Part shown: in pieces, positions 59,901 through 64,000 of the stretch | Layout: each line of letters starts with the position of its first letter | How positions within the stretch are numbered: the stretch's first letter is position 1 | Source: Aurantiochytrium sp. KH105 | Lineage: Eukaryota > Sar > Bigyra > Thraustochytrida > Thraustochytriidae | Reading direction: 5' to 3' | Length of the DNA: 64,000 nucleotides | NCBI GenBank assembly: GCA_003116975.1 | Contig: BGKB01000001.1 | Span: 62,001 to 126,000, forward strand | Program-made: the position numbers and the translations under genes | The notes under the pieces: model-generated | Database searches by the model: none | What the model saw: only the letters and a program-made list of their open reading frames with translations | What the model was told of the DNA's origin: nothing

Positions 59901-60971
59901 CCTCCTTTCTCCCGCAGACGCAGGGTAATCAGCGCTCATGGAGACATGAGTGGTTCTGGCCGTGCCGGCGAATTTGTCATCGCTTTCTTCTTTTCACTTC
60001 ACGGTTCGCGCCATGCTGCAGCTGCTGCTGATGGTGATAATGATGTTTTGGAGCGACGAAGACTTGGACCGGTGGCAGCCATGCCAGCCACAGCACGGAA
60101 GTCGCGCTGTCGCCAGTGGCCATTGGCAGCACTGCAGCAGGCAACACGCAAGGTGCCCTCATTACCGAAGACAACCGCCACGCTAGCCAGCGAGCTAGCA
60201 AACCAGCCTGCAGCCAGCAAACCAGCCAGCCAACCGCCGGCCGAGCCGCAGCATATTTTCATTGAAAAAATCGAGACAGCCTTCGAGAGTGACTTCATCA
60301 TCTGCCGCCACGCTGGCTGTGGCTGACCAGCCAGCCAGAGCCACTCCAAGCTGCGCTGCGCTGCCGGCGTCATCGTCGGCGGCACGACGGCAACTTGGGA
60401 CTCACTGTCACACCTTACATCACGTGCAGCCAGCGCACACCCTTCTTCCCCCCTTCCCTCGCCGCGGTCTGCGCAACCCTTCTTTCCCCCTCCCTTCAGC
60501 CAGCCGCGGCTGCGGCGCGAACGTCACCGCTCTCAGGCCCGAGCCGAGCCCGCCCGAGCCCGCCCGCGCGAGCCCGCCCGCGTCGCCCCGCGTCGCCCCG
60601 CGTGCGGCCGCGTCTCTCCCGCGGCCGTGGCCTGCAGCCGCCGCCTGCGCCGCGCCGGTATACGCGGTCCGCGCGGCGGCCTCTGCACCGGCCGGGCGGG
60701 GTCGGCGAGGCGCAGCGGGCGCAGCGATCGCAGCGGGCGCTCTGACGTTTCTGGTCCCGGCCGTCCGTCCATCGAGGCGCGTCCAGCCAGCCTAAAGGCC
60801 GCGCCGCCGCTCCGGCGCGGCAGAACGGAGCGCCGGGACTGCAGCGGAGGCGGCCGGAGTGAAGTCGGCCGCGCTGGCAGAGCCGGGCGCGCCTCGCTTC
60901 GAGGAGGCGGAGAAGCGCGCAGCGCATTCGATCCGTCGGGCAGAAGGCGAAGCAAAGCAGGCCAATTAGGG

Positions 60972-60996
60972 GCAGAGCAGAGCAGAGCAGAGCAGA
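60972..60996. repeat. (GCAGA)5 pentanucleotide microsatellite
   Basis: Five units followed by two GCAAA-like variants, about 115 bases upstream of the acetyltransferase ATG. Confidence 0.9.
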
Positions 60997-61109
60997 GCAA
61001 AGCAAAGCGCCAACTCCGGAGAGCTTGAGGAGGACCAGGAGAAGGAGGAGGAGAAGGGCAAGGAGGAGGAGGAGAAGGGCGAGGAGAAGGGAAGGAAGGA
61101 AGAGACACG

Positions 61110-62504
61110 ATGCTCGCGGCGACGTCGAGACAGGCGCAGAGGAGCGCCGGCGCCGCGATGCTGTGGAGGAGGACGATGGCCAGCAGCAGCAGCGGCGCCG
61201 CCTCGAGCTCGGCCCCGCCAACCAGTGTGGACGCGAGCAAACGCAGCGGGAGCAAGAAGGAGAGCCCCGAGCGACGCCGCAGAAGCAGACCGGTGCACTC
61301 CGTGGCCGCGCTCCAGCCCGAGGCGAGCGCCGCCGTCGACGTTACCGTGGGAACCCTCTTTCCCAAGAACGAGTTCGAAATGTCCAGCGGAGCCAAGCTG
61401 GGCCCCGGTTCCGTGCGCATCAAGTACTCGATCATGGGTAATCCTGACGGCAAGAAAATTCTTCTTTGCCCGTCCATGAGCAACAGCGTCCACGCCGTCG
61501 ACGGCTTCGACCCCGATGACCAAAAGGACCACCGCGGTTGGTGGCGCCGCACCATCGGCCACGGACCAGAGTTCGGCATCGACCTTGACCACTTTCAGGT
61601 CATCGTCGGTGCGCCCATGGGCTCACCCTTTGGGTCCACCTCGCCGCTCACACCCGGCGGGCCCAACGGCGAGGAACCCCTTCGCGCAAAATTCCCGCTC
61701 ATCACCCCGCGTGACCAGGCGCTCCACCAAAAGCTCCTGCTCGACGAGCTCGGCATTGAAAAGGTTTTTGCTGTCGTCGGCGGCTCCATGGGCGGCATGC
61801 AGAGTCTTCAATTTGCTGCCAACTTCCCGGACATGTACGACCGTTTCGTCGCAATCGCAGCCACCGCGCAGACCTCTCCCGGCACCGTCGCGCTGCGCTC
61901 CGTCCAGCGCCAGGCCGTGCGCATGGACCCTGATTTCATGAACGGCGAGTACAAGGAGAACCCCAAGCACGGTCTTGGCATCGCCCGCATGTTCGGAACC
62001 ATCTGCTACCGCTCCCCCAAAGAGTTTGACGAACGCTTCGATTGGTATCCGAGTGTGCTCGAACAGTCTGGCGATGTTTCGTTTGAGGTCGAGCGTTACC
62101 TGCAGCATCAGGCGCTCAAGTTCACGCACCAGGTCAACTATGACGCCAACTGCTACCTCCTTCTGTCCCAGAGCATGGATCTCATGGACATCGGTCAGAA
62201 TGTTGGCACTTTTCAAGAAGGCGCCGCGCGCATTCCTCCCTCCAAGGCCGGAATGCTCCTCTCTTACAGCACGGATCGCCTTACCCCCGCTCAGGACCAC
62301 GAGCGTCTTGCCCGCGTTCTTGGCCAGAACGATGTCCCTGTCCACTTTGAGGTCATCGAGTCCAAGTTCGGCCACGACGCTTTCCTCATCGAGAACGAGG
62401 CCCAGCCTCTCAACATCCGTCTCAAGGCCTTTCTTAACGCCAGCAACACCCCGCGCAGCGCTGACGCCGTGCACAGGCTTGTCAAGGACATGTTTGAGCA
62501 CTAA
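61110..62504 (+). CDS. Homoserine O-acetyltransferase (MetX/Met2 family), 464 aa
   Basis: ATG at 61110 (MLAATSRQAQRSAGAAMLWR). The first ~75 residues are Ser/Arg/Ala-rich without acids, a likely organelle presequence or unstructured leader. The alpha/beta-hydrolase core then follows: IKYSIMGNPDGKKILLCPS, the nucleophile elbow GGSMGGMQSLQF with the catalytic Ser, SYSTDRLTP with the catalytic Asp, and KFGHDAFLIE with the catalytic His. These are the signatures of acyl-CoA-dependent homoserine (or serine) O-acetyltransferases. The usual GCxGST near the oxyanion hole reads GSPFGSTSP. The enzyme acetylates L-homoserine from acetyl-CoA, the first committed step to methionine through sulfhydrylation. 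An L-serine O-acetyltransferase of the same fold is the main alternative. Codon use is strongly C-ending, suggesting high expression. Confidence 0.9.
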   Translation: MLAATSRQAQRSAGAAMLWRRTMASSSSGAASSSAPPTSVDASKRSGSKKESPERRRRSRPVHSVAALQPEASAAVDVTVGTLFPKNEFEMSSGAKLGPGSVRIKYSIMGNPDGKKILLCPSMSNSVHAVDGFDPDDQKDHRGWWRRTIGHGPEFGIDLDHFQVIVGAPMGSPFGSTSPLTPGGPNGEEPLRAKFPLITPRDQALHQKLLLDELGIEKVFAVVGGSMGGMQSLQFAANFPDMYDRFVAIAATAQTSPGTVALRSVQRQAVRMDPDFMNGEYKENPKHGLGIARMFGTICYRSPKEFDERFDWYPSVLEQSGDVSFEVERYLQHQALKFTHQVNYDANCYLLLSQSMDLMDIGQNVGTFQEGAARIPPSKAGMLLSYSTDRLTPAQDHERLARVLGQNDVPVHFEVIESKFGHDAFLIENEAQPLNIRLKAFLNASNTPRSADAVHRLVKDMFEH

Positions 62505-62908
62505 TGTCGATTTCCTTTCACCTGTGACCTCTTTTCGTTTGTTAGACCGTTCGGGTCCAACTTCACACGTGCACGGCTCATTCGTTCATCCATTCATTCA
62601 CTCTGTTCCATTCCTCCCCTCCACCTCCCCCCCCAAAAGAAAAAACAAGGGAAGAAGAAAAAGTACACAGACAACCTGCTGATCAGGGTAGTACGACGAC
62701 GGTGGAACTCGCTGTAAAGTAAACGCTACGCATACAACGGTAGCAGCTGGCCGGCCAACATGAAGAGAAAAAAAAAAAGACTTCCGAACTTCGAAAATAT
62801 GAAATATTGTATTCCCTCCCCCTTATTTTCAATGTCTCCGTCTCTCTACACACGAAGAGTTTCTACACGCCATAAGAAAAAGGCATCTTCTCTTCTTTTG
62901 GCCTTGCT
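62505..62908. other. Convergent 3' intergenic region
   Basis: 404 bases between the acetyltransferase and the XPF-like gene. C-rich then A-rich runs (62615-62665) and another A-rich run near 62768-62780. No gene. Confidence 0.6.
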
Positions 62909-63110
62909 TCACTTGCTGCGCCGTAGAAGCGAGGTCACAATCAAACCCGCCATCTGCATCGAAAGTCCGGGAACCTGCTCCATGACTGACTTGGCCTTGA
63001 GCGTCTCCAGCACATCTTGCAAGGTCCGCCCGACATTCTGCGCAATCAATCGTCGGGCCACCGCCAGATTTGCCCCAGGTAGTAGCATGATAAATTTGAT
63101 TACACGCATG
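62909..63110 (-). other. Tandem HhH DNA-binding tail of the XPF-like protein
   Basis: Encodes LPGANLAVARRLIAQNVG and VPGLSMQMAGLIVTSL, the paired hairpins (PG turn followed by an Ala/Arg-rich helix) typical of XPF-family C-termini. Confidence 0.65.
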
Positions 63111-64000
63111 TGGGCTTCCGATACGTCTTCGGACGCAAGACCAAGCGCACGCAGCCCGAAACCATCGCGCTCTTCGACCGTGCTCATATGTTGCAATAAT
63201 TGCACTGTCTCATCCACACTCGAGGTCATCACGGTTTGCACGCGTGACCAACTTTGCGCTTGCATGTACGCCCGGAAAAACTTCTCGGCAAAAGTGTCCT
63301 CGCTTCGCGTTTGCAAGTCAACCCCGTCCTCTTCATCGTGCTGCACGACAAGAACTGGCCGACAAAAAGAACCCAACAACTCCACAACGAGCTCGTCCAA
63401 CAAGCATCGGACTTGTTGTTGCTGCGATCCAGATTGCGCATGTCCTCGGGCACTCCCAAATCCAGCCGTCGTCTTTCCCTGAAATGACGACGAGGACGAC
63501 GAGGACGACGCTGGCGGTGCAGACGCAAGCTGCATCAAGCGGCGCTGCGAGAGAATGCAGACGCCAACGCGTGAACCAAGCACAAAATCTGCGCCCTGCA
63601 GCGAGAAATCACGCACCATTTTGACATCAAATTGTCTTCCGTGCCGCATTTGCCGGCACACGGCCGTGATATCGCGTCGTTTCGCATGAGCGTCAGCCCA
63701 TACGAGCTGCGCCGGTCCACGGGAGCTCGAATTTTCCACACTTTTCTTGGCTTCCAGCAGGGACGCAGAAGAAGAGCCGCCTGATGGTACATTGTCGGAA
63801 TTTTCGATCATGGCCCTCTCGTTGCAAGCGTTTGGCGGAACAGAAACAGGCTCCGACTCTATGTTCATGCTCAGATCCGCCTTGCGCGTCGAGACCTCCT
63901 GAACATCAGCGTCGGGCTCCACCACCATCTCCTTCATTGCTGCAGATTCTGCGACGACGTTCTTTGTTCTTTGCACGTGTTCTGCCTGTGGAACGCTCTC
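62909..64000 (-). CDS. XPF/FANCM-superfamily protein with degenerate nuclease domain and C-terminal HhH, cut by the right edge
   Basis: The minus-strand frame is open to the window edge with no convincing start, so the N-terminus lies outside; about 363 residues are visible. Visible residues ~1-105 are acidic and disordered. About 105-275 follow the ERCC4 nuclease order: LVWADAHAKRR, FSLQGADFVLGSRVGVCILS, a Ser run, CRPVLVVQHDEED and AQSWSRVQTVMTSSVDETVQL. The catalytic GDX(n)ERKx3D is not present: the GD position is AD and the ERK position reads CILSQRR. The last ~65 residues hold two helix-hairpin-helix units (LLPGANLAVARRLIAQNVG; VPGLSMQMAGLIVTSL) for DNA binding. Non-catalytic relatives include FAAP24, FANCM and the meiotic SHOC1/ZIP2. 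Which one this is cannot be told from the fragment. Confidence 0.7.
   Translation of the reverse strand, partial: ESVPQAEHVQRTKNVVAESAAMKEMVVEPDADVQEVSTRKADLSMNIESEPVSVPPNACNERAMIENSDNVPSGGSSSASLLEAKKSVENSSSRGPAQLVWADAHAKRRDITAVCRQMRHGRQFDVKMVRDFSLQGADFVLGSRVGVCILSQRRLMQLASAPPASSSSSSSSFQGKTTAGFGSARGHAQSGSQQQQVRCLLDELVVELLGSFCRPVLVVQHDEEDGVDLQTRSEDTFAEKFFRAYMQAQSWSRVQTVMTSSVDETVQLLQHMSTVEERDGFGLRALGLASEDVSEAHMRVIKFIMLLPGANLAVARRLIAQNVGRTLQDVLETLKAKSVMEQVPGLSMQMAGLIVTSLLRRSK

Larger units (their letters stand above)
56417..61109. other. 4.7-kb gene-poor region rich in simple repeats
   Basis: It is flanked by divergent genes, so it includes both promoters. Contents: CTCGCTCGCTCG and TGTTTGCC words (56465-56570), (TCTGC)10 at 56769-56818, CAAG repeats at 56907-56950, CAGCTG clusters at 58108-58144, GCTCTGCTCT at about 58200-58222, CAGCAGCAG at 59647-59664, and (GCAGA)5 at 60972-60996. 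Frames of 200-350 codons exist on both strands at 56734-57708, 57298-58017 and 60496-61590, but they are Ala/Arg/Ser/Leu-biased, overlap each other and show no domain. I see no reverse transcriptase, transposase or terminal repeats. Confidence 0.5.

Noticed and set aside
56417-61109. Possible transposable element in the long gap
   Set aside because: No reverse transcriptase, integrase or transposase motif, no terminal repeats and no target-site duplication could be seen.
61623-62501. Minus-strand ORF of 292 codons opposite the acetyltransferase
   Set aside because: Antisense of strongly C-ending codons; no recognisable motif.

Overview
The window is nuclear DNA from a unicellular eukaryote. 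Most genes are single long ORFs, but five coding introns can be placed exactly, all with GTAAGT or GTACGT donors and AG acceptors. The content includes Rab1/Ypt1, a 26S proteasome base ATPase, Borealin, CLN3, MORN, EDR2-C/DUF1336 and tiny-macrocysts-like PAS membrane proteins, on a GC-rich background with tetranucleotide microsatellites between genes. This suits a heterotrophic stramenopile of thraustochytrid (Labyrinthulomycetes) type. That placement is inference from gene content and style; no marker in the window proves it.

Layout, left to right. 1-9.0 kb: a TPR plus cyclic-nucleotide-binding protein cut by the left edge (-), a 1023-residue unknown (-), and a tandem pair of six-TM paralogues (+). 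9.5-13.2 kb: a TPR-prefoldin fusion (-) and four-exon Rpt2 (-). 13.8-20.2 kb: a coiled-coil/polyQ/PAN-like membrane protein (+), a DUF4470-like protein (-), a two-exon MORN protein (-) and mitochondrial bL32 (+). 20.2-22.9 kb: gene-poor. 22.9-28.5 kb: Rab1 (+), a nucleotide-sugar transporter (-) and a large TPR protein with a WLD/WCVWE front domain (-). 29.6-33.0 kb: a signal-peptide 7TM protein (+) and Borealin (+). 33.3-46.3 kb: two giant divergent tmcB-like PAS proteins. 46.7-56.4 kb: a HisC-HAD-HisB fusion (-), an LRR-ankyrin-TIR-like-IQ protein (-), CLN3 (+) and an EDR2-C protein (-). 56.4-61.1 kb: gene-poor and rich in simple repeats. 61.1-64.0 kb: homoserine O-acetyltransferase (+) and an XPF-like protein without the nuclease signature, cut by the right edge (-).

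Functional threads: amino-acid synthesis (three histidine steps in one chain; methionine entry), protein quality control (Rpt2, TPR-prefoldin), endomembranes (Rab1, transporter, CLN3, EDR2-C), chromosome biology (Borealin, XPF-like) and probable sensing or signalling (tmcB-like pair, 7TM protein, cNMP-binding protein, LRR-ANK-TIR-IQ protein). No operon logic applies. Several neighbours are divergent pairs that may share promoters. I saw no recognisable transposon, retroelement, CRISPR array, rRNA or tRNA. The best candidates for new biology are multidomain fusions (HisC-HAD-HisB; TPR-prefoldin; LRR-ANK-TIR-like-IQ), the divergent tmcB-like pair and the catalytically degenerate XPF-like protein.
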